A stretch of DNA of 64,000 bases from Lyngbya sp. CCAP 1446/10 (GTDB taxonomy: Bacteria > Cyanobacteriota > Cyanobacteriia > Cyanobacteriales > Microcoleaceae): assembly GCF_026130175.1 (NCBI RefSeq), contig NZ_JAIGNI010000014.1, forward strand, positions 1 to 64,000. Reading direction: 5' to 3'. A program made the translations under genes and the position numbers. Below, piece after piece: positions 44,563-53,961 of the stretch. Within the stretch, counting starts at the first letter, position 1; the number at the start of each line of letters is the position of its first letter. Under the pieces are notes generated by a model. That model made no database searches, had not been told where the DNA came from, and worked only from the letters and a program-made list of their open reading frames with translations.

Positions 44563-46260
44563 CTACTTCAAACTTGATAAAATCTGGTTCACAGCTTGCA
44601 CAATCCGTCCTTCCTGTGCAATGTCAGCAGCAATCATGGCAATGTGTATATCCAAAGATTGCTCGTTGTCATTCCAAATGTAAGATTTTTCAACATTAGG
44701 CGGCTGTCCCACAACTTCGCGCACAGCCTCATATAGCGGCAAGCTAAGTGGCGACAAACATTCCCGTGCATCATAATGACCGGCGACTTGATGGGTTCGC
44801 AAGTCAACAGCTTGGACAGCAAACATTAGAGCTACTGCCATATATTGCTGGAAGATTTCAATTGAGCGACGAGCTAAATTAGCTGAAGCGAATCCTTGGC
44901 TATTGATGTTTTGATTGAATTGTTCGGCGTGAGTGGGAAAGCGATCTGCTATCGAATTGCCATAAAAAGTCAACAGCGGCATAATCGAGTTTCCAGTTAT
45001 TTGCAGAGCTTTTAGACCCATGTTGACCTTACGGCTCGTGTTACCAACTAAAGACGGTGACAGCCCGTTATTAAATTCCGGTGCAACCAACAGCGCTATT
45101 TGCACATCCAAGTGCTTAGATAGCAGACCTAAGAGATACCGCAAACGATCCATTCCCACACCAACATACTGTCCCAGAAAATTGCCGCCGTGATAGCTGG
45201 CTTGATTCTCAACGTCGATCAAAGGGTTATCTGTTACCGAGTTTATTTCTACTTCAATTTGCTGAACAATCTCTGCCAATCCATCAACAATTGGCCCCAG
45301 ATATTGAGGCAAGCAGCGAAGCGAATAGCGGTCTTGAATTGGATCTGCACCCCGGTAGTTGTGCTCACCATCTAACTCGTTTCGGCTCAAGCACGAATCT
45401 TTAAGGAGTTCGACCATTTGGGAAGCTGCCCATATTTGACCAGAATGAGGTTTGAGCGCGTGAATAAAAGGATGAAACGATTGATTAGTACCCCCTAATC
45501 CTTGAATCATCAGGGCATGAACGCCCATTGCTAGGGCAAGCAAGACTTGCGCGTCGCGGAGGCACAGGGCCGCGATACCAGTCATAACAGAGGTACCGTT
45601 CATCATTGCTAACCCTTCTTTGGGGCGCAACGTCAGGGGGGGTAAGCCAAGCTTCTCAAGCGCTTGTACGCATGACATCTCCTCACCTTGAAAGTCAACG
45701 GTAAAGGATTTGTCCAACCCAATCAGCGATCCAGTAATGTAAGCTAGGGGTGTAAGGTCGCCGCTAGCGCCGATAGAGCCAAATTCGTAAACGTGAGGTG
45801 TTACTCCTTCGTTGAGGAAGGTTGTCATGCGCTCCACCAGTTCCAACCGGATGCCAGAGGCACCGTATAGATGCGAGTTGATCCGCAGGATCATCGCGGC
45901 CCGGACATCAGCGATCGGCAACCGCTTACCAGCCCCAGCCTTGTGATACCAGACGAGATTATTTTGTAGAGAAGTCGCATCTTCAGTAGAGATTACAGTA
46001 TTGGCCATCCCTCCAAATCCTGTTGTCACGCCGTAAATCGGCTTTCCCGACTCGACAGCATCCATAATGTAGTCGCAGGATGCCTTTATACCATCGAAAA
46101 TTTCATCCCGATTCGTTAAATAAACTTGCGAGGAGTTTCTGGCAACGTTGACTACTTCATCTACAGTCAGCGATCCGTTCCCCACAGTTACGTTACTCAA
46201 ATTAGGCTCAGGCCATTTGGGTAATTTTAGAGAAATCGGCTGTGTTAAGTTTCTTGACAC
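44563..46260 (-). CDS. Aromatic amino acid ammonia-lyase (PAL/HAL family)
   Basis: 565 residues, full length for cyanobacterial PAL and very like the Anabaena variabilis enzyme (EINSVTDNPLID, GNSIADRFPTHAEQFNQNIN). The MIO-forming triad Ala165-Ser166-Gly167 is in GSIGASGDL, and the catalytic Tyr76 is in PIYGVTTGFGG. The selectivity pair that is Phe107-Leu108 in the Anabaena enzyme reads Tyr105-His106 here (NLVWYHKAGAG). It deaminates an aromatic amino acid to the arylacrylate. Phe is not certain because of this pair. It is the first gene of the operon with the small protein, CoA ligase and KAS III-like enzyme. Confidence 0.92.
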   Translation of the reverse strand: MSRNLTQPISLKLPKWPEPNLSNVTVGNGSLTVDEVVNVARNSSQVYLTNRDEIFDGIKASCDYIMDAVESGKPIYGVTTGFGGMANTVISTEDATSLQNNLVWYHKAGAGKRLPIADVRAAMILRINSHLYGASGIRLELVERMTTFLNEGVTPHVYEFGSIGASGDLTPLAYITGSLIGLDKSFTVDFQGEEMSCVQALEKLGLPPLTLRPKEGLAMMNGTSVMTGIAALCLRDAQVLLALAMGVHALMIQGLGGTNQSFHPFIHALKPHSGQIWAASQMVELLKDSCLSRNELDGEHNYRGADPIQDRYSLRCLPQYLGPIVDGLAEIVQQIEVEINSVTDNPLIDVENQASYHGGNFLGQYVGVGMDRLRYLLGLLSKHLDVQIALLVAPEFNNGLSPSLVGNTSRKVNMGLKALQITGNSIMPLLTFYGNSIADRFPTHAEQFNQNINSQGFASANLARRSIEIFQQYMAVALMFAVQAVDLRTHQVAGHYDARECLSPLSLPLYEAVREVVGQPPNVEKSYIWNDNEQSLDIHIAMIAADIAQEGRIVQAVNQILSSLK

Positions 46261-46430
46261 TTCTTAGATCCTAAATTTATAGATAGATGCCACTAAAATG
46301 TGACTTTAGTCACAGCACACTCGAAACCAGGATGTTATTTTGAATTCAATGACGGAGAAATATGACTCGACACCATACTCTGCCATTGCTACTCAAATCT
46401 TTCACTTCGTTTCGTAAAACAAGCCGTAGC

Positions 46431-46508
46431 CATTAGACATCACCGATAATGAGCCTGCAAGCCTTATTGCGTTAAGGCTGGAAGCTTAAATTCGGTTGGT
46501 GTCTAATG
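46431..46508. repeat. Nested inverted repeat upstream of the ammonia-lyase
   Basis: The outer arms are CATTAGACA(T)CACCGA and GGTGTCTAATG. An inner pair AGCCTTA / TAAGGCT surrounds ATTGCGT. It lies ~170 bp upstream of the lyase start. The rest of the gap 46261-46673 shows no gene. Confidence 0.62.
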
Positions 46509-46673
46509 TTCTCAGAGCAAAATAAGACTGCGCCGACGCTACATTATGCGGGCAGAGTTATAATTGATTGAGTTCTTAAAGCTGGTAGGCTGTTACAGGG
46601 GCTATTGACCGATAACTAAATGACATTACCACCGTTAAAGGGTAATCATACATTTTTGTAACAAAACTTTACA

Positions 46674-47066
46674 ATGATTTCCGAAATTTTTAGGATGACT
46701 ATTGAACGCTACGGGATATCTGGAAAACAGTTATCCAAGTTTTCAGGCGTTAGCGAAAATCATATTTCTGAGTTTCGGCGGGGGAAGACTGGCATCTCTA
46801 CGGAGGTGCTGTGGAAATTAATTCAGGCAATGGACGAGATTAAGCCGGGAGCCCGCGTTTACTTCTGTAATCGGCTGACGGGGGGAGAGGGATTTGGCAA
46901 CAGCAGCCAGATGTCAGTGCCAAAGCAACTAGAGTCTTTGTTAGATATGCAGATATTGGTTGATGGGTTCTCTGACGACAGTTTGGCCTTGCTACTGATG
47001 GTGGTGGCGGCGCGGATCAAGAATGGTGTTTCCTCTGATGCGAAGGGTTTTGAGCTCATTGGCTAA
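46674..47066 (+). CDS. XRE-family helix-turn-helix protein
   Basis: 130 residues. The helix-turn-helix is at about 13-55 (GISGKQLSKFSGVSENHISE, then FRRGKTGIS). The C-terminal ~45 residues are hydrophobic-helical (SLALLLMVVAARIKNG) and may mediate dimerisation. Small cyanobacterial proteins of this type are common DNA-binding regulators. It is on the opposite strand from the ammonia-lyase operon, separated by 413 bp, so a role in that operon's control is possible but unproven. Confidence 0.8.
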   Translation: MISEIFRMTIERYGISGKQLSKFSGVSENHISEFRRGKTGISTEVLWKLIQAMDEIKPGARVYFCNRLTGGEGFGNSSQMSVPKQLESLLDMQILVDGFSDDSLALLLMVVAARIKNGVSSDAKGFELIG

Positions 47067-47104
47067 TAATTTAACCGCTAGTTTGTCAAGGCAAGAATCC
47101 ACAG

Positions 47105-47213
47105 ATATAGCCTTTCTCAGAAAAATGATGTATGGCGAGGTATGCTGCAACCCTTACATGATCAAGCTTTTCATGGCAAAATTGGTATCTCACCTTTTAG
47201 AGAAAGGCTATAT
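47105..47213. repeat. Imperfect palindromic element, copy 2
   Basis: 109 bp with arms ATATAGCCTTTCTCAGAAA and CTTTTAGAGAAAGGCTATAT. The ends and inner GAGG/CTCACC segments match the element at 31116-31202. It begins 39 bp after the XRE gene. Confidence 0.72.
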
Positions 47214-47384
47214 TGCCCCATTTCTGAAACCCTTGCTAAACAAGGATTAAGAGAGATTACGCTGATTTCACTAATTTTTTTATCTTTGAAAAATCAGTGA
47301 AATCCTTTGAAACCTCAAGAATTAGAAAAGAGCGGACAGTCTCCCTTAAGACAACTTTAAAAGAAGCTAAACTTTATCAATATC

Positions 47385-48281
47385 ATGACAGATAGCATCC
47401 AGCATCTCATCGAGCCACACATTCAAGATTTGGGTGGATTCCAAGCCCGTCGCCTGCTTCCCTCAGACGTTGTGACGTTGGTAGGCCCTTTCATATTTTT
47501 CGACCATCTCGGCCCTGCGGTGTTTGCACCCGGTCAGGGCGTAGATGTCAGACCGCATCCGCACATCAACCTAGCAACCGTAACCTACCTGTTTGAAGGT
47601 GTTTTGCTGCATCGCGATAGTGTCGGCAGCGTTCAAGAAATCCGTCCCGGTGCAGTGAATTGGATGACGGCAGGGCGAGGTATTGTTCACTCCGAACGCA
47701 CACCTGATGACGATCGCAGCAAAGAAGCTATCCTGCACGGCATCCAAACCTGGGTAGCACTTCCCGATGAGTACGAAGAAACTGACCCCTGGTTTAGACA
47801 CCATCCGGCAACTGATTTGCCTGTTTGGGAGGATGCAGGAGTTTCGTTCACCCTGATTGCGGGTGAGGCATACGATCGCACTTCCCCTGTTCAAACATTT
47901 TCACCCATGATTTATTTGGACGTGCAACTTGCCGATGGCAAGCAATTTACCTTACCGGGCAGTTACAGTGAACAGGCGGTTTATAGTGTAACAGAGGGGT
48001 TGGCGATCGACGGAGTGCCTTTGGAACAACATCGGTTGGCGGTTCTCACTTCAGGCGCATCGGTAAGCATTTCTGCCAATGGCAACGCTCGCTGTATTGT
48101 GATTGGCGGTGAACCTGTGGGTAAGCGGCATAAATGGTGGAATTTTGTTTCGAGCCGAGACGAGCGCATTGAGCAAGCTAAACACGATTGGGTGGAGGGG
48201 CGATTTGCTCCGGTTCCTCAAGAAACAGAATTTATTCCGCTGCTCAAGGAGTCGCCGAATCAAACGGAACAGCCGTTGTAA
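47385..48281 (+). CDS. Pirin family protein
   Basis: 298 residues, bicupin. The N-terminal cupin carries the metal-binding set expected of pirins: His in RPHPHINLATVTYLFEG (two His), a later His in GRGIVHSE and the following Glu. LLPSDVVTLVGPFIFFDHLG is the usual pirin start region. Pirins include quercetin dioxygenases and redox-sensing regulators, and which applies here is not visible. It stands alone on the plus strand, with a decayed TnpB gene directly downstream. Confidence 0.9.
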   Translation: MTDSIQHLIEPHIQDLGGFQARRLLPSDVVTLVGPFIFFDHLGPAVFAPGQGVDVRPHPHINLATVTYLFEGVLLHRDSVGSVQEIRPGAVNWMTAGRGIVHSERTPDDDRSKEAILHGIQTWVALPDEYEETDPWFRHHPATDLPVWEDAGVSFTLIAGEAYDRTSPVQTFSPMIYLDVQLADGKQFTLPGSYSEQAVYSVTEGLAIDGVPLEQHRLAVLTSGASVSISANGNARCIVIGGEPVGKRHKWWNFVSSRDERIEQAKHDWVEGRFAPVPQETEFIPLLKESPNQTEQPL

Positions 48282-48309
48282 ATAGCGCCAGCCATCTAAT
48301 TATTGATGA

Positions 48310-49293
48310 ACTGTTTTTTGGATTCATTCTCAGGTTTTACAGAATTGCATTGAGAGGGTCAAAAAAGCTTTTGACCGATATATCAAGGCTGATAAATCTG
48401 GCAAGCACTCTGGGAAACCTAGATTTAAGGGGCGTGGTAGATATCACAGCTTTACCTATACCCAGATGAAACAGGATTGCATCAAAGGTAATCGCATTAC
48501 TTTACCGAAAATCGGTGATGTGAAGATAATTCTGCATCGTCCTATCCCTGATGGGTTTAAAATCAAAACTGCTCAAATTGTCAAGAATGCGATGGCTATT
48601 ATGTTGTGCTGACATTGCAAGATGTCACAGTGCCCACAATGAGCCTCGATGTCAATCTTGATAATGCTGTTGGTATTGATATGGGACTGAAGGATTTCTT
48701 GATTACCAGTGATGCTGAGACAGTCCCTATTCCTCAGTTTGCCAGAATTGCCCAGAGCGATAAAAAGCTCCGAAATAAGGCTGTTTATCGTAAAAAGAAA
48801 GGCAGTAATCGTAGACGGAAGGCTGTTAAGCGTCTTGCTAAACATCATCTGCATATTGCAAAGCAACGTAAAGATTTTCATTGTAAAGCTGCAAAGCGAT
48901 TACTCGACAAGTATGATGTGATTGGCTTTGAAGATTTGAATGTCAAAGGTTTGGCAAAAACTAGGATGGCAAAATCGATCCTAGATGCTGGTTGGAGTGA
49001 ATTCCTCGATATTCTGGTTTGTAAGGCCGAAAGTGCTGGCAAATTAGCTATAGCTGTGAATCCAAATGGTACTACCCAAAACTGTTCTAATTGTGGTACT
49101 CGCATCCCTAAAACCATTGCCGACAGGTGGCATAGTTGCCATGTTTGCGGCAGGCGAATTGGATCGGGATGTAAATGCCGCGATTAATGTTAAGAACTTG
49201 GCTGTCGGGCGGACAGTCAATAAAGCTCAGCGTGTTTCCGATGCAGACGCAGGATTAGCCCAGAAGCCCACCCTATACTCGTCCGCGAGTTAG
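48310..49293 (+). pseudogene. Decayed IS200/IS605-type TnpB (RuvC-like RNA-guided nuclease) gene
   Basis: The gene starts mid-protein (WIHSQVLQNCIERVKKAFDR) without its N-terminus. One base is missing near 48590: QIVKNA continues in the next frame as YYVVLTLQD. A second indel near 49150 breaks the zinc ribbon; the following frame gives ELDRDVNAAINVKNLAVG. The RuvC residues are still readable: Asp in GIDMGLKDFL, Glu in GFEDLNVKGL, Asp in DRDVNAA, with CSNCG and CHVCG ribbon pairs. Three lesions make it a pseudogene. No TnpA is nearby. Confidence 0.88.
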
Positions 49294-49300
49294 GGCTGGG
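49267..49300 (+). ncRNA. Right-end hairpin of the TnpB element, possible end of its guide RNA
   Basis: The arms CCCACCCTATACTCG and CGAGTTAGGGCTGGG fold into a 15-bp stem with a 4-base loop, and the hairpin covers the TnpB stop. In IS605 elements the guide (omega) RNA overlaps the tnpB 3' end and finishes at this boundary. Whether anything is still transcribed here is unknown. Confidence 0.5.
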
Positions 49301-49374
49301 AGTCGTCACGATTAATTTGATACCAATCGGTGCAGCGCGCACCCTACAGATAGAGTGCCTGCATCCAAGACTGC

Positions 49375-52300
49375 TTAATCGGGTTGAACTGCCGCTAGAA
49401 TTTGTCCGGCTGTTACGGTTTGTCCCTGTTGGCAAAACAACTCTGCCACAGTACCCGCCACATCAGCAGTAATAGCAATTTCCATTTTCATCGCTTCCAA
49501 AATTAACAGGCGATCGCCCTCTGCAACCGCATCTCCAATATTAACCAACACCTGCCACACATTCGCCGAAACGTGAGCGACAACTGCCTCACAACCAGCA
49601 GGCAAAGCAACATCCGCCGCTGCCTCAGCAAGCATATCCACCGACGCTTCTGCTACAGATTCAGAATCAAATTCCCCGGCGGCAGCCCATCGATCGCGCT
49701 CTGCATTAAATGCGGCCTGCTGATTCGCTTTAAACTCAGCCGCACTGCTAGCAATAGAATGCAAAAACTCATTGTATTCTCTCAACTTAAAAGTGATTTC
49801 CTCAACCTTTAATTGAAACTTACCTTCGATAAATTCTTCCCGACAGCGCAGCAATTCCTCATGAGAAACTGGATAAAATCGGATTTGGTCAAAAAAGCGC
49901 AACAGCCAAGGTTTACCAGACTGGAAATCCGCCGTTTGTTTAAACCGATTCCACATTTGTACCGTGCGGCCGACAAATTGATAACCTCCCGGGCCTTCCA
50001 TTCCGTAAACGCACAAATACGCGCCGCCAATGCCAACTGCATTTTCGGGAGTCCAAGTGCGGGCGGGATTGTATTTAGTAGTAACTAAGCGGTGGCGCGG
50101 ATCGAGGGGAGTTGCGACTGGTGCGCCTAAATAAACGTCTCCCAAACCCATCACTAAATAGCTAGCATTAAAGACAATTTCTCTGACTTGTTCGATGCTG
50201 TCAAGCCCGTTGATGCGACGAATAAACTCAATATTGCTGGGACACCAAGGTGCATCCGATCGCACAGACTGCATATATTTTTCAATCGCCAACAGCGTCG
50301 ATTCATCTTCCCAAGATAAAGGCAAGTGTACAATCCGCGCCGGCACTTCCATATTCTCGATCGCCGGAAGTTCCGTCTCCGCCGCAATCAGCGCCTGCAT
50401 TAGCTGCTGTTGCGAAATCTGGCGGCTCTCAAAGTGAATTTGGAGCGATCGCATCCCCGGCACTAATTCGATAACTCCCGGCAACGGATTTGCTGTCAGC
50501 CATGCCATCAAGGAGTGGGCCCGGAAACGCAAATTTAAATCAAGCACCAACGGCCCGTATTCAACTAAAATATATTTATCGCCAGCTTGACGGTAAGTAA
50601 CAGCAACCTGTCCCGAAGATTCAGAGATTTTGTGCAAAACAGGAGAACCGAGAAGCTGAAACAAACCCTCAGATTTTTCATCAGAAACCGGGAGACAAAA
50701 AGTAGAAATTTGCCTTTCTTGCTCTAATTCCTGCTGCAAAGCTTCAGCAAAACTCAAACAGTAAAAGCGAATACTGTCCCCCGGTTTCAGTTGTCCGATT
50801 TTCCACAATTGGGACTGCACAATAGTAGCAGGACAGACAAAACCCCCCAAACTCGGGCCGTCCAGACCGAGAATTACAGGCATATCGCCCGTAAAGTCGA
50901 TCGTGCCGATCGCATAAGCGTTATCATGAATGTTAGACGGGTGCAAACCCGCTTCTCCGCCGTCTTGACGCGCCCAGGTAGGTTTCGGGCCGATCAGCCG
51001 AATCCCCGTCCGCGTCGAGTTGTAATGCACCCGCCATTCTGTTGAGAAAAACATTTCGATGTCTTCCTCAGTAAAGAAATCCGGCGCGCCGTGGGGCCCG
51101 TACAAAACACCAATTTCCCAATTATTGCTGTAAGTTGGAATCAGTTCGGAAGGCAAAGATAATTCCGCTTCCAGAGTTGCCGTTTGGTGCAGTTTCAGCA
51201 CATCTCCAGGGCGCAGGGTGCGACCAGCGTGACCGCCAAATTTTCCCAGTACAAACGTTGATTTGCTGCCCAAATATTCAGGTACATTAAAACCGTGTTT
51301 CACCGCTAAATAAGTGCGATAGCCGCCGCCTTCAATGGCTTTTAACTTGAGAATGCTGCCCGCTTTTACAGGAATTGCCCGCCAAAACTGCACCGATTCT
51401 CCGTTGAGCGTTCCCTTCATAGTTGCACCAGTCAAACTAATAACTGTATCTGCATTAAATCGCAGAGTTGGGCCTGTGGCTGTGAACTCCAATCCTGCTG
51501 TTGATTCGGGATTTCCTACTAAACGATTTGCCGATCGAAATGCAAGATGATCCATCGGGCCAGAAGGCGGCACGCCAACATCCCAATAGCCAATCCGCCC
51601 CGGATAATCTTGAATGCTGCTGTAGGTTCCACCATCCAATACATCGATCGTTAAAGGGGCGTATTCAAAAGAGTTTAAAAAGCGCGTGCTCAGTTCGCCC
51701 CGGTTGAATCGGGAATCGTCCAAAATCTGGCGGAGGTAATCTAAATTAGTTTCAATTCCCGCTATTTTACTGGCATCTAAAGCAGCTTTGAGTTGGGCGA
51801 TCGCCTGCGCTCGATTTTCCCCGCAAACGATGACTTTGGCTAGCAGCGGATCGTAAAAAGGAGTAACCTCCGTTCCGGTTTCTATCCAACTGTCGCAGCG
51901 GACGTTTTCGGGAAACGCAACTAGATTTAGCAACCCGGAACTCGGATGAAAATTCTTGGCGGCATCTTCGGCATAAATCCGCACCTCAATTGAGTGTCCT
52001 TGCGGCTGATATTGGTAATTTTGTATAGGAAATAAATCCCCGGAAGCCTGTTTTACCATCCACTCAACGAGGTCGATGTTGTTGACAGCTTCAGTCACGC
52101 CATGTTCGACTTGCAAGCGCGTGTTGACTTCCAAAAAGTAGAATTGTTTCGCATCAACATCAAACACAAATTCTACGGTACCTGCTGATTGGTAATTTAC
52201 CGCTTTTCCCAGCCGCACTGCTGCACCGTACAACTGATTTCGCTGTTCGTCGGTAATCGCAGGGGCGGGGGTTTCTTCTATTACTTTTTGATGGCGCCGC

Positions 52301-52992
52301 TGCACCGAACAATCTCGCTCGCCCAAGGCTATGACATTGCCTTTGCCATCTCCAAAGATTTGGACTTCAATGTGTCTGGCTGTTTGAATGTATTTCTCTA
52401 AAAAAACGCCGCTTTGTTTAAAGTTGCTTTGGCTCAAACGCTGTACTTTTTCAAATGCTTCTGCTAAATCTCGATCGCCAAAACAAGCCTGCAAACCGAT
52501 ACCGCCGCCGCCTGCGGTACTTTTGAGCATCACCGGATAGCCGATCGCCCCAGCAGCCCTTTCCGCATCCTCTAAACTTGCTAAAAGTTCGCTTCCGGGA
52601 GTTAGCGGCACTTGATTTGCAGCGGCTATTTCCCGCGCGGTGTGCTTCAATCCAAAACACCGCAACTGAGCCGGAGTCGGGCCAATAAATGCAATATTTT
52701 CGCTGATACAAGCTTCGGCGAATTCCGCATTTTCGCTCAAAAAGCCGTAACCCGGATGAATAGCTTGAGCTTTTGTTTGGCGCGCCACTTCGAGAATGCG
52801 ATCGAACCGCAGATAACTCTCGGCGGCGGCTGCTGCGCCGATACAAACGGCTTCGCTGGCGGTGAAAACGTGCTGGGCGCGCGCGTCTGCTTCTGAATAT
52901 ACTGCTACCGAAGCAATTCCGAGGCGATCGAGAGTGCGGATAATTCTGCAGGCAATTTCGCCGCGATTGGCAATCAGAACTTTGTTAAACAT
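49375..52992 (-). CDS. Biotin-dependent guanidine/urea carboxylase
   Basis: 1205 residues from Met at 52992 (MFNKVLIANRGEIACRI). A longer frame from 53088 only translates the upstream heptamer repeat. Order: biotin carboxylase (1-450; TAGGGGIGLQ, EVNTRLQVEH), the paired carboxyltransferase-type regions related to KipA/KipI (~460-1090; SIQDYPGRIGYWDVGVPPSG, GIGGAYLCVYGMEGPGGY), and a C-terminal biotin domain with LEAMKME. It adds carboxyl to its substrate at the expense of ATP. Family members linked to DUF1989 genes and a guanidine riboswitch prefer guanidine, so guanidine carboxylase is the better name. It is the last gene of the riboswitch-led operon. Confidence 0.92.
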   Translation of the reverse strand: MFNKVLIANRGEIACRIIRTLDRLGIASVAVYSEADARAQHVFTASEAVCIGAAAAAESYLRFDRILEVARQTKAQAIHPGYGFLSENAEFAEACISENIAFIGPTPAQLRCFGLKHTAREIAAANQVPLTPGSELLASLEDAERAAGAIGYPVMLKSTAGGGGIGLQACFGDRDLAEAFEKVQRLSQSNFKQSGVFLEKYIQTARHIEVQIFGDGKGNVIALGERDCSVQRRHQKVIEETPAPAITDEQRNQLYGAAVRLGKAVNYQSAGTVEFVFDVDAKQFYFLEVNTRLQVEHGVTEAVNNIDLVEWMVKQASGDLFPIQNYQYQPQGHSIEVRIYAEDAAKNFHPSSGLLNLVAFPENVRCDSWIETGTEVTPFYDPLLAKVIVCGENRAQAIAQLKAALDASKIAGIETNLDYLRQILDDSRFNRGELSTRFLNSFEYAPLTIDVLDGGTYSSIQDYPGRIGYWDVGVPPSGPMDHLAFRSANRLVGNPESTAGLEFTATGPTLRFNADTVISLTGATMKGTLNGESVQFWRAIPVKAGSILKLKAIEGGGYRTYLAVKHGFNVPEYLGSKSTFVLGKFGGHAGRTLRPGDVLKLHQTATLEAELSLPSELIPTYSNNWEIGVLYGPHGAPDFFTEEDIEMFFSTEWRVHYNSTRTGIRLIGPKPTWARQDGGEAGLHPSNIHDNAYAIGTIDFTGDMPVILGLDGPSLGGFVCPATIVQSQLWKIGQLKPGDSIRFYCLSFAEALQQELEQERQISTFCLPVSDEKSEGLFQLLGSPVLHKISESSGQVAVTYRQAGDKYILVEYGPLVLDLNLRFRAHSLMAWLTANPLPGVIELVPGMRSLQIHFESRQISQQQLMQALIAAETELPAIENMEVPARIVHLPLSWEDESTLLAIEKYMQSVRSDAPWCPSNIEFIRRINGLDSIEQVREIVFNASYLVMGLGDVYLGAPVATPLDPRHRLVTTKYNPARTWTPENAVGIGGAYLCVYGMEGPGGYQFVGRTVQMWNRFKQTADFQSGKPWLLRFFDQIRFYPVSHEELLRCREEFIEGKFQLKVEEITFKLREYNEFLHSIASSAAEFKANQQAAFNAERDRWAAAGEFDSESVAEASVDMLAEAAADVALPAGCEAVVAHVSANVWQVLVNIGDAVAEGDRLLILEAMKMEIAITADVAGTVAELFCQQGQTVTAGQILAAVQPD

Positions 52993-52994
52993 TA

Positions 52995-53063
52995 TGGGGG
53001 GAATTGGGAATTGGGAATTGGGAATTGGGCATTGAGAATTGGGCATTGGGCATTGGTAATTGG
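52995..53063. repeat. Heptanucleotide tandem repeat (GGGAATT/GGGCATT)
   Basis: About nine imperfect 7-bp units directly before the carboxylase start codon on the minus strand. They lie in the 5' leader between the 213-residue DUF1989 gene and the carboxylase and overlap the ribosome-binding area. Slippage here could alter translation. Confidence 0.85.
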
Positions 53064-53128
53064 TAGTGAGGACTTTATTACTCATCAATAAGGACTGAAG
53101 TCCTCACTACAAACCTGGTATTTTCCGC

Positions 53129-53770
53129 TTACACAGCATCCCAAACAATCAACTGAATCGGCGTAGGATTGTAAGCATTGCAAGGATTGTTCATTTGCGG
53201 GCAGTTAGAAATTGCAACTAGCGCGTTCATTTCGGCTCGCAAATCAACTGTACTTCCCGGATCTGAGATGCCGTCAACAATTTCTAAAGTGCCATTTTTG
53301 CTAACTGGCACATTCATAAAAAAGTTGATATTGCTGACTAAATCTCGCTTGCCCAAACCGTAGGGAAGAATTGCGGCGAGGAAATTTTCAACGCAGGCGT
53401 GCTGGTATTTTTTATCTAGTCCAAACCGCACTGAATTGCTCTCGCAGCTACACGCGCCGCCGGAGGTATCGTGCCGCCCGCAGGAGTCAGCAATTATGGT
53501 CATCATGGTTCGCCCTTCGTTGGAAATGAGTTTGCTGTTTGTAGTGACAAAGATGTTGCCTTGATTGACGATTGTATCGGGGGCGCTATAGCGTTCTGAA
53601 GGGTCATCGGCATTGTAAACTAAAAAGTCTACTGCTTGATTTCCGCCTAAATCTACTATGCGGAGAATCTGTCCTTTTTTGATAACGCGAGACCAAGGAT
53701 GTCTGGCTGGTAAAACTTCGTTGTAAATGGCTTTTTTGGGATCGAGGATTTGTTGAGTATTTGCAGTCAT
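53129..53770 (-). CDS. DUF1989 protein, carboxyguanidine deiminase subunit (urea carboxylase-associated type 1)
   Basis: 213 residues. A Cys/His cluster, SCGRHDTSGGACSCE (near 90-105), is a probable metal site. NFFMNVPVSKNG and DLRAEMNALVAISNCPQMNN follow, as in urea carboxylase-associated proteins. In the known pathway two DUF1989 proteins form the deiminase that turns carboxyguanidine into allophanate and ammonia. The paralogue is directly upstream and the carboxylase directly downstream. I assign type 1 from gene order, with moderate certainty. Confidence 0.85.
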   Translation of the reverse strand: MTANTQQILDPKKAIYNEVLPARHPWSRVIKKGQILRIVDLGGNQAVDFLVYNADDPSERYSAPDTIVNQGNIFVTTNSKLISNEGRTMMTIIADSCGRHDTSGGACSCESNSVRFGLDKKYQHACVENFLAAILPYGLGKRDLVSNINFFMNVPVSKNGTLEIVDGISDPGSTVDLRAEMNALVAISNCPQMNNPCNAYNPTPIQLIVWDAV

Positions 53771-53961
53771 GGTTCACTTTTGATTGATTTACAGCATTTT
53801 TTACCGCTGATTAGTGCGGATTAGATATAGTTTGAAAATCTGGTTGATTAGGTGTCTTGCATCAGTTTTAGATTGCTCTTTTAACCGCAGATGTTAGGCA
53901 GATGCAACACTGATAAACGCAGATGATTGCGGGAATTGGAGGCGATTAAATGCAGTGCAGT

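Noticed and set aside
49267-49300. Ordinary terminator after the TnpB remnant
   Set aside because: No T run follows the stem, and its position across the TnpB stop fits an IS605 right end better.
52993-53088. Longer N-terminus for the carboxylase
   Set aside because: It translates the heptamer repeat into a repetitive Asn-Ser-Gln/Pro-Ile peptide. The conserved start is MFNKVLIANRGEIA at 52992.
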